DNA from: an uncultured Sphingomonas sp.
Lineage (GTDB): Bacteria; Pseudomonadota; Alphaproteobacteria; Sphingomonadales; Sphingomonadaceae
Assembly: GCF_913777625.1 (NCBI RefSeq)
Contig: NZ_CAJYTI010000022.1
Span: 1 to 58,214 of the forward strand
Direction: 5' to 3'
Length of the DNA: 58,214 nucleotides
The notes beneath the pieces were generated by a model that was not told where the DNA came from, did no database searches, and saw only the letters and a list, made by a program, of their open reading frames with translations. Positions 27,517 through 36,230 of this stretch are shown here, piece by piece (positions within the stretch are counted from its first letter, which is position 1; each line of letters starts with the position of its first letter). A program made the translations under genes and the position numbers.

Positions 27517-28348
27517 ACCTTTCGCGCTTGCCCTCGCGCTGTTTGCCGCAACGAACGCTCATGCGCAGGACGCCGATCCGGCCGCCTCGGCAAGTGGGCC
27601 GCACGGCACCTCGCAGCTCCAGCCCGGGGATGGCCGCTATGATGCGGTCGGCTATGCGGCCGTGCTGCGGTTCGGTGCCGCCGCTTTGGCGATCAGCCCC
27701 AATCTGCCGGTCGAAAGCTATGCCGAGGTGACCGCGCTCGACAGCGGCCGCACGATCCTGGTCCGCATTGCCGAGACGGCCGAGGCGCAGGGGGCGATCG
27801 CTGGGATCTCCGAAGGTGCGGCCAGCCAGCTCGGCGTTTCGGCCGATCGGCTGGTGGCGGTGCGGATCCGTGCCGTGCACCCCTCGACCGAGGACCAGGC
27901 CGCGCTGCGCAGCGCCGGTGCAGCACAGCCCCGCATCGATTCGCCGCCGGCCTTGCTGCGCGCGCTGCGCCTGCAGCTCCCGCCGACGACGATTGTTTCG
28001 AACGCTCCCTTGCCGCCGCCACCCTCGCCGCCGGTGCAACCCGATCCGATCGTCGACGTCATCCCGCATCCGGCCGCGAGCCCCGTCGCGGCGCCGAAGC
28101 CTCGGCTCGCTGCCAAGCCCACGCCCGCGAAGCCGGGCCAGGGCCGCTATCTGGTGCAAGTTGCCGCACTTTCTTCGTCGGAGCGCGCGACTGCGCTTGC
28201 CCAAAAGCTACAGGGCTTCGTAAAGGCAGGAGGCGGGCTCTACCGCGTCCAGCTCGGCCCCTTCGCCACGAAGGAGGCGGCCGAGCGGGCACGGGCAGGG
28301 GCCGTTCGGGCCGGGTTTGGAGATGCGCGCCTCGCTTCGGTCCGATAG
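27500..28348 (+). CDS. RlpA-like protein with C-terminal SPOR domain, active-site residues missing
   Basis: 282 aa. Signal peptide (residues 1-22, ANAHAQ), an RlpA-type double-psi barrel (about 40-130; PVESYAEVTALDSGRTILVRI), a Pro-rich linker, and a SPOR domain (about 210-280; YLVQVAALSSSERATALAQK, then YRVQLGPFATKEAAERA) that binds denuded septal glycan. In active RlpA transglycosylases a His before the TLPFGT stretch and an Asp in NDRGP are needed; here these positions read ISPNLPV and IAETAEA, so the catalytic pair seems lost. It probably binds the division-site wall without cutting it. Starts 17 bp inside the preceding transglycosylase. Confidence 0.75.
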   Translation: MQWNARPFALALALFAATNAHAQDADPAASASGPHGTSQLQPGDGRYDAVGYAAVLRFGAAALAISPNLPVESYAEVTALDSGRTILVRIAETAEAQGAIAGISEGAASQLGVSADRLVAVRIRAVHPSTEDQAALRSAGAAQPRIDSPPALLRALRLQLPPTTIVSNAPLPPPPSPPVQPDPIVDVIPHPAASPVAAPKPRLAAKPTPAKPGQGRYLVQVAALSSSERATALAQKLQGFVKAGGGLYRVQLGPFATKEAAERARAGAVRAGFGDARLASVR

Positions 28349-28378
28349 GGGTTATTTTCGCGTTCTGGACCGATCATC

Positions 28379-29545
28379 ATGAAGAAGCTCGCCGCCGTCT
28401 CGTTCCTGGCGCTCGCCATCGCCGCACCGCTGCAGGCCGCCGGCCCGGATTTCCCGACGCCCGCACCGATCGCCTATATGGAAGACATGTCTTCCGGCGC
28501 GGTGCTGTTCGCCAAGGACGCCGATCGCCGCATGCCGCCGGCCTCGATGGCGAAGATGATGACGGTCTATGTCGCATTCGACCTGATCAAGAAGGGCGAG
28601 CTCAAGCTCGACCAGAAGATCGAGGTGCGGCCCGAGACCTGGAAGAAGTGGCACTCGCAGGGCTCGACCATGTTCCTCGGCGTTGGCGAGCAGCCGACCG
28701 TGGCGGACCTGCTCAAGGGCATCGTCACGCTTTCGGGCAACGACGCCTGCGTCGTGCTGGCGGAAGGCATTGCCGGCACCGAGGAAGGCTTCGTCAACCT
28801 GATGAACGATCGGGCCAAGAAGATCGGCCTGACCAACAGCCATTTCGGCACGTCGAACGGCTGGCCCGATGAAGGCCGCACCTATGTGACTGCGCGCGAC
28901 CTGGCGCACCTCGCGGCGGCCACGATCCGCGACTTCCCCGATCTCTACAAGTCCTTCTATTCGCTGCCGAGCTTCAAATGGGGCAAGACCCTGGGCGCCG
29001 GCGCGGACATCGAGCAGGGCAATCGCGACCCGCTGCTCGGCAAGGTGCCGGGTGCCGACGGCCTCAAGACCGGCCACACCGAAGAGGCGGGCTATGGCTT
29101 CACCGGCTCGGCCGAGCAGAATGGCCGCCGCCTGGTGATGGTGCTGGCCGGGGTCAACAGCTACAGCGCCCGCGCCGACGAGTCCGTGCGCTTCATGCGC
29201 TGGGGCTTCGCCGCGTGGAGCACCAAGCCGGTGGTCAAGAAGGACCGCACCGTCGGCACGGTCGACGTGCAGGGCGGCACCGCCAACAAGGTCGCCGTGG
29301 TCGCACCGCGCGACCTCAACATCACGCTGCCCTCGGGCCTGAGCCCGAAGCTCGCTGGCAAGATCGTCTATCAGGGCCCGGTCAAGGCCGGCTTCCACAA
29401 GGGCGACCATATCGCCGACCTGATCATCGAAGGCGAAGGCATGCCGCAACAGGTGCTGCCGCTGGTCGCTGCCGACGACGTCGGCCAGGCCGGGTTCTTC
29501 GGCCGCGCCTGGGCCGGGCTGATGTCGCTGCTCCACCTGGCCTGA
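28379..29545 (+). CDS. D-alanyl-D-alanine carboxypeptidase (DacA/PBP5-6 type)
   Basis: 388 aa. Signal peptide (1-20). Penicillin-binding motifs are complete: SMAK (Ser56, Lys59), SGN (119-121) and KTG near residue 225. It removes the terminal D-Ala from peptidoglycan stem peptides. After the catalytic domain comes the PBP5-type C-terminal beta domain and a terminal amphipathic helix (FFGRAWAGLMSLLHLA) that ties it to the inner membrane. Thirty bases separate it from the SPOR gene, so the three wall genes look like one unit. Confidence 0.94.
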   Translation: MKKLAAVSFLALAIAAPLQAAGPDFPTPAPIAYMEDMSSGAVLFAKDADRRMPPASMAKMMTVYVAFDLIKKGELKLDQKIEVRPETWKKWHSQGSTMFLGVGEQPTVADLLKGIVTLSGNDACVVLAEGIAGTEEGFVNLMNDRAKKIGLTNSHFGTSNGWPDEGRTYVTARDLAHLAAATIRDFPDLYKSFYSLPSFKWGKTLGAGADIEQGNRDPLLGKVPGADGLKTGHTEEAGYGFTGSAEQNGRRLVMVLAGVNSYSARADESVRFMRWGFAAWSTKPVVKKDRTVGTVDVQGGTANKVAVVAPRDLNITLPSGLSPKLAGKIVYQGPVKAGFHKGDHIADLIIEGEGMPQQVLPLVAADDVGQAGFFGRAWAGLMSLLHLA

Positions 29546-29550
29546 TCCAA

Positions 29551-30534
29551 TTGACCTCGGCCCTGATCGGCAACCAACCGGCGCGTGACGCGCTCGCCGC
29601 TGCCATGGCGAGCGGCGCGTTGCACCATGCCTGGCTGATCGCCGGGCCGGAGGGCGTGGGGAAGGGCGCCTTTGCCCGCATCGCCGCCGCGCGGATGCTG
29701 GCGGAGGCGTCCGAGCCCGATCGGCTGGTGCCCGGCTGGGACGTGCCGGAGACGACCCGCACCGCCAGCCTGCTCGCGGCGGGCAGCCATCCGGACTTCA
29801 AGATCCTCGCGCGGCTGCCCAAGGATGCGGACAAGCCCGATGAGGCGCTCGCCCGCTCGATCACCATCGCGCAGGTACGCAGCCTCCAGCCGCTGTTCGC
29901 GACCAAGCCGTCGCTGAGCCCGCGCCGGGTGGTCCTGATCGACGCGATCGACGATCTCGAGCGCGCCGGTGCCAATGCGCTGCTCAAGAACCTCGAGGAG
30001 CCGCCGGCAGGGACGATCTTCCTGCTGGTGAGCCATGCGCCGGGGCGGCTGCTGCCGACCATCCGCTCGCGCTGCCGGCTGCTCCGCTTCGAGCCGCTGA
30101 GCGATGCGGAGACGACCACCGTCCTCCGCCGCCAGATCCCGGAAGCCAGCGAGATCGAGATCGCCGCGCTCGGGGAGGCGGCAGAAGGCTCGCCGGGTCG
30201 GGCGATGCGCTTCGCCGGGCTCGACCTGTCCGCGCTGGAGGCGGACATGGCGCAGCTCGCCGAGCACGGCGATCCGGACAATGCCTTGCGCACCCGGCTC
30301 GGCCGCCAGCTCGGCGCAAAGGCCGCCCAGCCGCGCTACGAAGCCTTTCTGGAGCGCACGCCGAGCTTCATCGCCGGGCGCGCCAAGCGGCTGGAGGGAG
30401 AGGCACTGCGCTCCGCCCTCGACGCCTATGCCGCCGCACGCGAGCTTGCCGGCGCGGCGCTGGGCCTGTCGCTGGATGCTACCGCCACGGTGTTCGAAAT
30501 GAGCGGCATCCTCGCCCGGCTCGCCCGGCGCTGA
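29551..30534 (+). CDS. holB: DNA polymerase III subunit delta' (HolB-like)
   Basis: About 327 aa. No ATG suits the start; TTG at 29551, five bases after dacA, is used. AAA+ clamp-loader fold: GPEGVGKGAFA (P-loop), VVLIDAIDDLERAGANALLKN (Walker B region) and LEEPPAGTIFLLVSHAPGRL followed by the conserved TIRSRCRLLRF sensor strand. Part of the clamp loader that opens the beta clamp. The zinc module of some delta' subunits is not visible. Followed by a repeat and metG, a common order in sphingomonads. Confidence 0.88.
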   Translation: MTSALIGNQPARDALAAAMASGALHHAWLIAGPEGVGKGAFARIAAARMLAEASEPDRLVPGWDVPETTRTASLLAAGSHPDFKILARLPKDADKPDEALARSITIAQVRSLQPLFATKPSLSPRRVVLIDAIDDLERAGANALLKNLEEPPAGTIFLLVSHAPGRLLPTIRSRCRLLRFEPLSDAETTTVLRRQIPEASEIEIAALGEAAEGSPGRAMRFAGLDLSALEADMAQLAEHGDPDNALRTRLGRQLGAKAAQPRYEAFLERTPSFIAGRAKRLEGEALRSALDAYAAARELAGAALGLSLDATATVFEMSGILARLARR

Positions 30535-30566
30535 AGAATGGCAACCGCTTTTGGCCAAAGAACCCC

Positions 30567-30661
30567 GTCATCCCCGCGGAGGCGGGGATCCACTCGCGCT
30601 GCAGGTGCGGCTCTTTCCCCAGGCGTCCAGGCCAATGGATTCCCGCCTTCGCGGGAATGAC
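30567..30661. repeat. 95-bp palindromic repeat (REP/RPE-like), copy 1
   Basis: Ends GTCATCCCCGCGGAGGCGGG and, on the other strand, GTCATTCCCGCGAAGGCGGG form an inverted repeat. When translated in the usual frame it gives the VIPAKAGIH and DSRLRGND type of peptide known from such elements. The length (95 bp) equals that of the copy in cobN. It occupies most of the gap between holB and metG. Confidence 0.85.
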
Positions 30662-30755
30662 AATGGGGTGTCGGGGGGGGCAGCATCCCCTTTGACCCTT
30701 CGAGCGTCGACCGTACAGGTTGCCCGTTGCTGCGCCGCATCCTAAAGCGGCGGGC

Positions 30756-32261
30756 ATGGCTGACCCCTTCTACATCACCACCGCGATCCACTATCCCAAC
30801 GGCAAGCCGCATATCGGCCATGCCTATGAGATGATCGCCGCCGACGCGATCGCCCGCTTCCAGCGCCAGCAGGGTCGCGACGTGTTCTTCCAGACCGGCA
30901 CCGACGAGCATGGCCTCAAGATGGTGCAGACCGCGCGCGCCCGCGACATGACAGCGCGCGAGCTTGCCGATGAAATGTCGAACCATTTCCGCGTGATGGC
31001 GGATAAACTAGACATTTCGTGCGATCGTTTCATCCGCACCTCCGAGGCCGATCACTACCGCGCCAGCCAGGCGATCTGGGAAAAGATGGCAGCCAAGGGC
31101 GACCTGTATCTCGATCGCTACGAGGGCTGGTACTCGGTCCGCGACGAAGCCTTCTACGAGGAGAAGGAACTGCAGGAGGGGGAAGGGGGCCAGAAGCTCT
31201 CGCCCCAGGGCACGCCGGTGGAATGGACCAAGGAGGAGACCTGGTTCTTCCGCCTGTCCAACTACCAGCAGCCGCTGCTCGATTTCTACGCGGCCAACCC
31301 CGACTTCATCCGCCCGGAGTCGCGCCGCAATGAGGTGCTGCGCTTCGTCGAGGGCGGGCTCGTCGATCTCTCGGTCAGCCGCACCAGCTTCGACTGGGGC
31401 GTGCCGGTCCCGGGCTCGCCCGGCCATGTGATGTATGTGTGGGTCGACGCGCTGACCAACTATCTGACCGGCGCCGGCTTCCCCGACGATGCCGAACGGC
31501 TGGCACGCTACTGGCCGGCCGATCTGCACCTGATCGGCAAGGACATCGTCCGCTTCCACACCGTCTATTGGCCGGCCTTCCTGATGTCCGCGGACATCGC
31601 GCTGCCGAAACAGGTGTTCGGCCACGGCTTCCTGCTCAACCGCGGGGAAAAGATGTCCAAGTCGGTCGGCAATGTCGTCGATCCGATGGCACTGGCCGAA
31701 ACCTACGGCGTCGACGCGCTGCGCTATTTCCTGCTGCGCGACGTCAGCTTCGGCCATGACGGCACGTTCAGCGACGAGGCGATCGTCACGCGCGCCAATG
31801 CCGATCTGTCGAACAGCTTCGGCAATCTGGCGCAGCGCACGCTGAGCTTCATCGCCAAGAATTGCGAAGGCGCGGTCCAGGCCGGTCGCGCCGACGAGGC
31901 CGATGCGGCACTGCTGGCGGAAGTCGACACCGCCTGCGCCGCCTTCACCCGTGCCTTCCAGGATCTGGCGCTGAGCCAGGGCGTTGAGGCCTGGATGACC
32001 GGCGTGTTCGCCTGCAACCAGTATATCGACGCGCAGGCCCCCTGGACGCTCCGTAAGACCGATCCCGAGCGAATGCACGCGGTGCTCGGCACGCTGCTCA
32101 AGGCGATCCGTCGCCTGGTCGTCACCATCGAACCGGTCGTGCCGACCTCGGCTGCCAAGCTGCTCGCGCAGCTCGGTCCCGAAGGCGATGCGGCCTTCAA
32201 GATCGCAGCCCCGACTCCCATCTTTCCGCGACTTGAACTGCAAACTTCCGAGGACGCATGA
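30756..32261 (+). CDS. metG: Methionyl-tRNA synthetase
   Basis: 501 aa. Charges tRNA-Met. The class I signatures are PHIGHAYE (HIGH site) near the N-terminus and EKMSKS. It is the short form: there is no Cys-rich zinc knuckle and no C-terminal tRNA-binding (EMAP-like) domain, as in other alphaproteobacteria. The ATG at 30756 is the family start; a longer open frame begins at 30720. The stop overlaps the tatD start (ATGA). Confidence 0.96.
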   Translation: MADPFYITTAIHYPNGKPHIGHAYEMIAADAIARFQRQQGRDVFFQTGTDEHGLKMVQTARARDMTARELADEMSNHFRVMADKLDISCDRFIRTSEADHYRASQAIWEKMAAKGDLYLDRYEGWYSVRDEAFYEEKELQEGEGGQKLSPQGTPVEWTKEETWFFRLSNYQQPLLDFYAANPDFIRPESRRNEVLRFVEGGLVDLSVSRTSFDWGVPVPGSPGHVMYVWVDALTNYLTGAGFPDDAERLARYWPADLHLIGKDIVRFHTVYWPAFLMSADIALPKQVFGHGFLLNRGEKMSKSVGNVVDPMALAETYGVDALRYFLLRDVSFGHDGTFSDEAIVTRANADLSNSFGNLAQRTLSFIAKNCEGAVQAGRADEADAALLAEVDTACAAFTRAFQDLALSQGVEAWMTGVFACNQYIDAQAPWTLRKTDPERMHAVLGTLLKAIRRLVVTIEPVVPTSAAKLLAQLGPEGDAAFKIAAPTPIFPRLELQTSEDA

Positions 32262-33037
32262 AGCTCGCCGACAGCCATTGCCATCTGATCTACAAGGGGC
32301 TCGGCGAGCAGCAACCCGAGGTGCTAGCGCGTGCCCGCGAGGCAGGCGTGGTGGCGATGCTCAACATCTCGACGCGCGAGAACGAGTGGGACCAGGTGAT
32401 CGCCGTCGCCGAGCGCGAGGCCGATGTGTGGGCGAGTGTTGGCATCCACCCGCACGAGGCGGATACGCACCCTCATGTCGATACCGCCAAGCTGGTCGAG
32501 CGCGCGCAGCATCCGCGCGTCGTCGGTATCGGCGAGAGCGGGCTCGACTATTATTACGACCATAGCGACCGCGACCGCCAGCGGGCGAGCTTCCGCGCCC
32601 ATCTCGCGGCTGCACGCGAGACCCAGTTGCCGATCATCGTCCACACCCGCGAAGCCGAGGAGGACACGGCGGAAATCCTGCGCGAGGAAATGGGGAAGGG
32701 GGCCTTCCCCGGCGTGATCCACTGCTTCACCGCGAGCAAGGCCTTTGGCGAAATCGCGCTGGAACTCGGTTTCTACATATCGATTTCCGGTATCGTGACG
32801 TTCAAGAACGCCAGGGATCTGCAGGAAACCGCCGCCGCGCTGCCGCTCGATCGGCTGCTGATCGAAACCGATGCACCGTTCCTCGCGCCGGTGCCGCACC
32901 GGGGCAGGACGGGCGAGCCTGCCTTCGTCGCGGACACCTGCCGCTTCCTCGCCCAGCTGCGCGGCGAGGATCCGGAGATGCTGGCGGAGGCAACCCGCGC
33001 CAATTTCCACAAGCTCTTCGCCAAGACATGGGCGTGA
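32258..33037 (+). CDS. TatD-family metal-dependent hydrolase/DNase
   Basis: 259 aa. TIM-barrel hydrolase with DSHCHLI (metal His pair), GIGESGLDYYYDH (metal Glu), ITVHTREA-like IIVHTREAEEDT, and ETDAPFLAPVPHRG (metal Asp). TatD proteins are 3'-5' exonucleases or general hydrolases. It overlaps metG by ATGA and is followed after 19 bp by the metallo-beta-lactamase gene, a regular trio after metG. Confidence 0.92.
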   Translation: MKLADSHCHLIYKGLGEQQPEVLARAREAGVVAMLNISTRENEWDQVIAVAEREADVWASVGIHPHEADTHPHVDTAKLVERAQHPRVVGIGESGLDYYYDHSDRDRQRASFRAHLAAARETQLPIIVHTREAEEDTAEILREEMGKGAFPGVIHCFTASKAFGEIALELGFYISISGIVTFKNARDLQETAAALPLDRLLIETDAPFLAPVPHRGRTGEPAFVADTCRFLAQLRGEDPEMLAEATRANFHKLFAKTWA

Positions 33038-33056
33038 CCGGGCAGGGGAGCCGCCC

Positions 33057-33830
33057 ATGCTGAGCATCCGGATCCTCGGATCGGGCACCTCTTCCGGCGT
33101 TCCCCGCATCGGCCCCGATTGGGGCGCGTGTGACCCCGCGGAACCTCGCAATCGCCGCACCCGCGCCTCGGTGCTGGTCCGCAGCGACATCACGACGATC
33201 TTGGTCGATACCAGCCCGGACATGCGCGAGCAGTTGATCGCGGCCGGGATGTCGGATGTCGATGCCGTCCTCTGGACGCACGACCATGCCGATCATTGCC
33301 ACGGAATCGACGATCTCCGCCAGGTGATGCACGCCCGCAGCGGTGATCCGGTGCGCGGTCTGGCGCGACCGTTCACCTTCGAACAGCTTGGCAAGCGTTT
33401 TCCATACATCTTCGAAGGACGTGGAACATTCTACCCGCCCGTGGTGGCGCTGGAGGCGATGCCGGATCGCTTCATCATCGGTGACATCACGGTCCATATA
33501 GCCGATCAGCCGCATGGCGGCATCACCTCCGCCGGCCTACGGTTCGAACACGGCGGCAACAGTATCGGCTATGCCACGGATTTCCATGAAATGACGCCTG
33601 CGATGCGGGCGCTCTACACCGGCCTGGACATCTGGGTGGTCGACGCACTTCGCCGCGCGCCACACCCGACGCATCCGGACCTGGCCTCGGTGCTCGGCTG
33701 GATCGAGGAACTCCGCCCGGGGCGTTCAGCGCTGGTCCATATGGATCATTCCATGGATTATGCGACCCTCGTCTCCGAACTGCCCACCGGCGTCGAGCCA
33801 GGCTATGACGGGCTGGAGCTGCACGCGTGA
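33057..33830 (+). CDS. Metallo-beta-lactamase-fold phosphohydrolase
   Basis: 257 aa. The dimetal site is THDHADHCHGIDD. Other metal ligands are in YATDFHEM and LVHMDHSMDY. The start at 33057 gives MLSIRILGSGTSSGVPRIG, the usual N-terminus of this PhnP/YcbJ-like branch. It likely hydrolyses a phosphodiester; the substrate is unknown. Stop and the next GTG overlap. Confidence 0.88.
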   Translation: MLSIRILGSGTSSGVPRIGPDWGACDPAEPRNRRTRASVLVRSDITTILVDTSPDMREQLIAAGMSDVDAVLWTHDHADHCHGIDDLRQVMHARSGDPVRGLARPFTFEQLGKRFPYIFEGRGTFYPPVVALEAMPDRFIIGDITVHIADQPHGGITSAGLRFEHGGNSIGYATDFHEMTPAMRALYTGLDIWVVDALRRAPHPTHPDLASVLGWIEELRPGRSALVHMDHSMDYATLVSELPTGVEPGYDGLELHA

Positions 33831-34441
33831 ACGGTTTCCAAGGTGTCAACCTGGTATGGATGATCGGTGCGCTGGTGCTGGTCGTCAGCGCGCTGTCGGT
33901 ACGCCGGATCGGCTTCGGGCTCTTGGTGCGGACCGTGCTCGCCTGGGCGGCGATCATATTGCTGGTGCTGCTGGCCGTTGGTCATCGCTACGAGCTGGCA
34001 GCGGCATGGTCCTCGCTGAACGCCGGGCTTGGCCTGGAAGACCAGCGTGTCGAGGGCGGCACGGTCCGCATCCGGATGAGCCCGGACGGCCATTTCTGGG
34101 CACTGGTGCGTCTGAACGGGATCGAGCGCCCCATGCTGATCGACAGCGGCGCGACCATCACGGCCATCTCCGAACAGACTGCCGGCAAATCCAAGGTGCA
34201 GGCCTCGGACGGACTGCCGGCGATCATCGAGACGGCCAATGGCAACGTCGCAGCGCATCGCGGCCGGATCGAGACGCTGGCGCTCGGGCCGCTGAAGATG
34301 CACGACCTCGGTGTCGTGGTTTCGCCGAACTTCGGCGACCTGGACGTGCTGGGAATGAACTTCCTGTCACGGCTGCACAGCTGGCGCGTCGAGGGAAATG
34401 TGCTGGTGCTGGAGCCTAAGGCGCCAACGTCGCCCGAGTGA
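33827..34441 (+). CDS. Membrane-anchored retroviral-type aspartyl protease (TIGR02281-like)
   Basis: 204 aa. Two membrane segments at residues 8-24 and 31-52, then a periplasmic beta domain with the active-site motif MLIDSGATITAIS and the second flap motif LGMNFLSRLHSW. These single-domain proteases must dimerise to form the active site. The GTG start overlaps the preceding stop. The biological substrate is unknown. It ends the metG-tatD-MBL transcription unit. Confidence 0.85.
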   Translation: MNGFQGVNLVWMIGALVLVVSALSVRRIGFGLLVRTVLAWAAIILLVLLAVGHRYELAAAWSSLNAGLGLEDQRVEGGTVRIRMSPDGHFWALVRLNGIERPMLIDSGATITAISEQTAGKSKVQASDGLPAIIETANGNVAAHRGRIETLALGPLKMHDLGVVVSPNFGDLDVLGMNFLSRLHSWRVEGNVLVLEPKAPTSPE

Positions 34442-34485
34442 GGGACGCGAGATCGCGAAACGCGAAACCATCGCCGCAGCTTTAC

Positions 34486-34499
34486 ATAATGTATATTAT
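34486..34499. other. AT-rich perfect palindrome between convergent genes
   Basis: ATAAT-GTAT-ATTAT within about 30 AT-rich bases, unlike the GC-rich surroundings. It sits in the 118-bp gap between the aspartyl protease gene and the convergent DUF1636 gene, where no promoter is needed. It has no GC stem and is not a standard terminator. Meaning unknown. Confidence 0.4.
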
Positions 34500-34559
34500 C
34501 GACATTTGGCCACGGTGCGCAGGCTACGCCCTTTCGTGGCCCGGCGCCTGTCCGTGCGG

Positions 34560-34970
34560 TTACCCCTCGACCAGCTGACCGGCTGGCGGCACGCGGACGA
34601 TGAAATGCCCCTTCACGCCTTGCGGCCACTGGCCAAAGGGCACGCGGCCATGCTCGCTGGCGGCGTAATGGACGGCATAGTCGAGGATCGCCTGCGCGGC
34701 GTCCGCATCCGGCGTGAAGCGGCCGAGGACATAGCCGACCTTGCCCGGCGCGCGCAGATGCACCGCGCAATGCTCGTTGCACGCGAACAGGCACGGCATC
34801 TGCTGGATGGCAATGCCCGCATAGCGCGGCTCCGCATCGCGGCACGCGGAGAGCGCCTCGACCAGCAGCGCGCCGCCGCGCCGCCCTTGCCCGTCCTCGC
34901 GGACCTCGGCGGAGAAGCGGCACGTGTTGCATACGACGATCGCAGGGCCGTCTTCGACCGGGGTCAGCAT
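34560..34970 (-). CDS. DUF1636 Cys-rich protein of the cobalamin cluster
   Basis: 136 aa. The ATG at 34970 has AAGGAG upstream. Cysteines: CNTC (residues 16-19 region), one in LSACRDAEP, and CLFACNEHC, a pattern suited to a thioredoxin-like [2Fe-2S] ferredoxin or another metal site. Members of DUF1636 regularly accompany cob genes. It could supply electrons to a cobalamin enzyme such as CobG or the Co(II) reduction before CobO (inference; not shown). Last gene of the cob transcript, 19 bp after bluB. Confidence 0.8.
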   Translation of the reverse strand: MLTPVEDGPAIVVCNTCRFSAEVREDGQGRRGGALLVEALSACRDAEPRYAGIAIQQMPCLFACNEHCAVHLRAPGKVGYVLGRFTPDADAAQAILDYAVHYAASEHGRVPFGQWPQGVKGHFIVRVPPAGQLVEG

Positions 34971-34989
34971 CGGGAAGTCTCCTTGGAAA

Positions 34990-35583
34990 TCAACGGTAGA
35001 ACAGCCGTTCAGCAAGCGCCTCGCGTGCCTGCCAGCCACGGCGTTCGAGTTCGGGAATGTCGGACGGTTCGGCGGGATAGCCGAGGCACAGCAGCCCGAT
35101 CAGCGTCCAGTCCGGCGGCACGGCCAGCAGCGGGACTATCGCCGCGGGTTCGAGGATCGACACCCAGCCGAGCCCGATCCCGCGCACACGCGCCGCAAGC
35201 CACAGCGTGTGGATCGCGGTGACGCAGGAATAGCGGAGCATCTCGGGCATGGTGGCAATGCCGAGGCCGTGGCCCGCCTCGGGCCGCTCGTCGCAGAAGA
35301 CCGCGAGCAGCTCGGGCGCCGCGCGGATGCCGTGGAGCTTGAGCGCGCGATAGGCCTGTGCCGCCTCCCCCACATAGCGGTCGGCAGCCTGCGCATTGGC
35401 CGCGTCAACATGGGCTGCGATCGCAGCGCGACACTCAGCCGAGCGCACGCGAACGATCCGCCAAGGCTGCGCATTGCCGACCGACGGCGCCAGCATCGCG
35501 GTTTCCAGCACTGCCGCGAGATCCACCTCGGCGATCGGGCGATCGGCGAAATGGCGGACATCCCGGCGCCAGCGCAGCAGCAT
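34990..35583 (-). CDS. bluB: 5,6-dimethylbenzimidazole synthase
   Basis: 197 aa or slightly longer. Nitroreductase-fold flavoenzyme that breaks reduced FMN with oxygen to give the lower ligand of B12. Motifs are WRRDVRHF, LAPSVGNAQPWRIVRV and LGWVSIL with the C-terminal CLGYP. The annotated ATG at 35583 probably cuts off the N-terminus: the family sequence continues upstream as VFDAGFQAQFD, up to a CTG at 35631 that overlaps the cobO stop. No ATG, GTG or TTG exists there, so a rare start codon may be used. Confidence 0.88.
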   Translation of the reverse strand: MLLRWRRDVRHFADRPIAEVDLAAVLETAMLAPSVGNAQPWRIVRVRSAECRAAIAAHVDAANAQAADRYVGEAAQAYRALKLHGIRAAPELLAVFCDERPEAGHGLGIATMPEMLRYSCVTAIHTLWLAARVRGIGLGWVSILEPAAIVPLLAVPPDWTLIGLLCLGYPAEPSDIPELERRGWQAREALAERLFYR

Positions 35584-35627
35584 GTCAAACTGCGCCTGAA
35601 AACCGGCATCGAAGACGGGCGGCGCGC

Positions 35628-36230
35628 TCAGAACTCGATCCCCTTCTGCGCCTTCACACCCGATCGGAACGGGTGCTTGACCTGGGTCATCTCGGTGACC
35701 AGATCGGCCGCCTCGATCAGTGCGTCGGGCGCGTTGCGGCCGGTGGCGATGACATGCTGCATCGGCGGGCGGGCGGCGAAGATCGCCAGCACTTCGTCCA
35801 GCGGCAGATAGTCGTAGCGCAGCACGATGTTGAGCTCGTCGGCCAGCACCATGTCGTAGGACGGATCGGCGATCATCCGCTTCACCTCCTCCCAGGCGGT
35901 GCGGGTGACGGCGATGTCGCGGGCGCGGTCCTGCGTGTCCCAGGTGAAGCCCTCCCCCATCGGCTTGAACTCGACCTGCTCGGGGAAGGCATCGAACACC
36001 GCCTTCTCGCCGGTCAGCATCGCGCCCTTGATGAACTGGACCACGCCCACCTTCATCCCGTGCCCGATCGCGCGGACGACCATGCCCATCGCGGCGCTGC
36101 TCTTGCCCTTGCCCTTGCCGGTATGGACGATGAGCAGCCCCTTCTCCTCGGTCTTGGTCTCCATCATCGTGGCGCGGGCGGCCTGGATCTTGCGCATCTT
36201 CTCGGCATGCGCGGCGTCGTCGCGGGTCAT
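35628..36230 (-). CDS. cobO: Cob(I)alamin/cob(I)yrinic acid a,c-diamide adenosyltransferase
   Basis: 200 aa. The ATG at 36230 overlaps the end of cobF (ATGA). The P-loop IVHTGKGKGKSSAAMG that binds ATP in this unusual orientation is complete, and DMVLADELNIVLRYDYLPL is conserved. It adds the adenosyl group to the corrin cobalt. Type CobA/BtuR/CobO family; C-terminus KHPFRSGVKAQKGIEF is the standard ending. Confidence 0.95.
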   Translation of the reverse strand: MTRDDAAHAEKMRKIQAARATMMETKTEEKGLLIVHTGKGKGKSSAAMGMVVRAIGHGMKVGVVQFIKGAMLTGEKAVFDAFPEQVEFKPMGEGFTWDTQDRARDIAVTRTAWEEVKRMIADPSYDMVLADELNIVLRYDYLPLDEVLAIFAARPPMQHVIATGRNAPDALIEAADLVTEMTQVKHPFRSGVKAQKGIEF

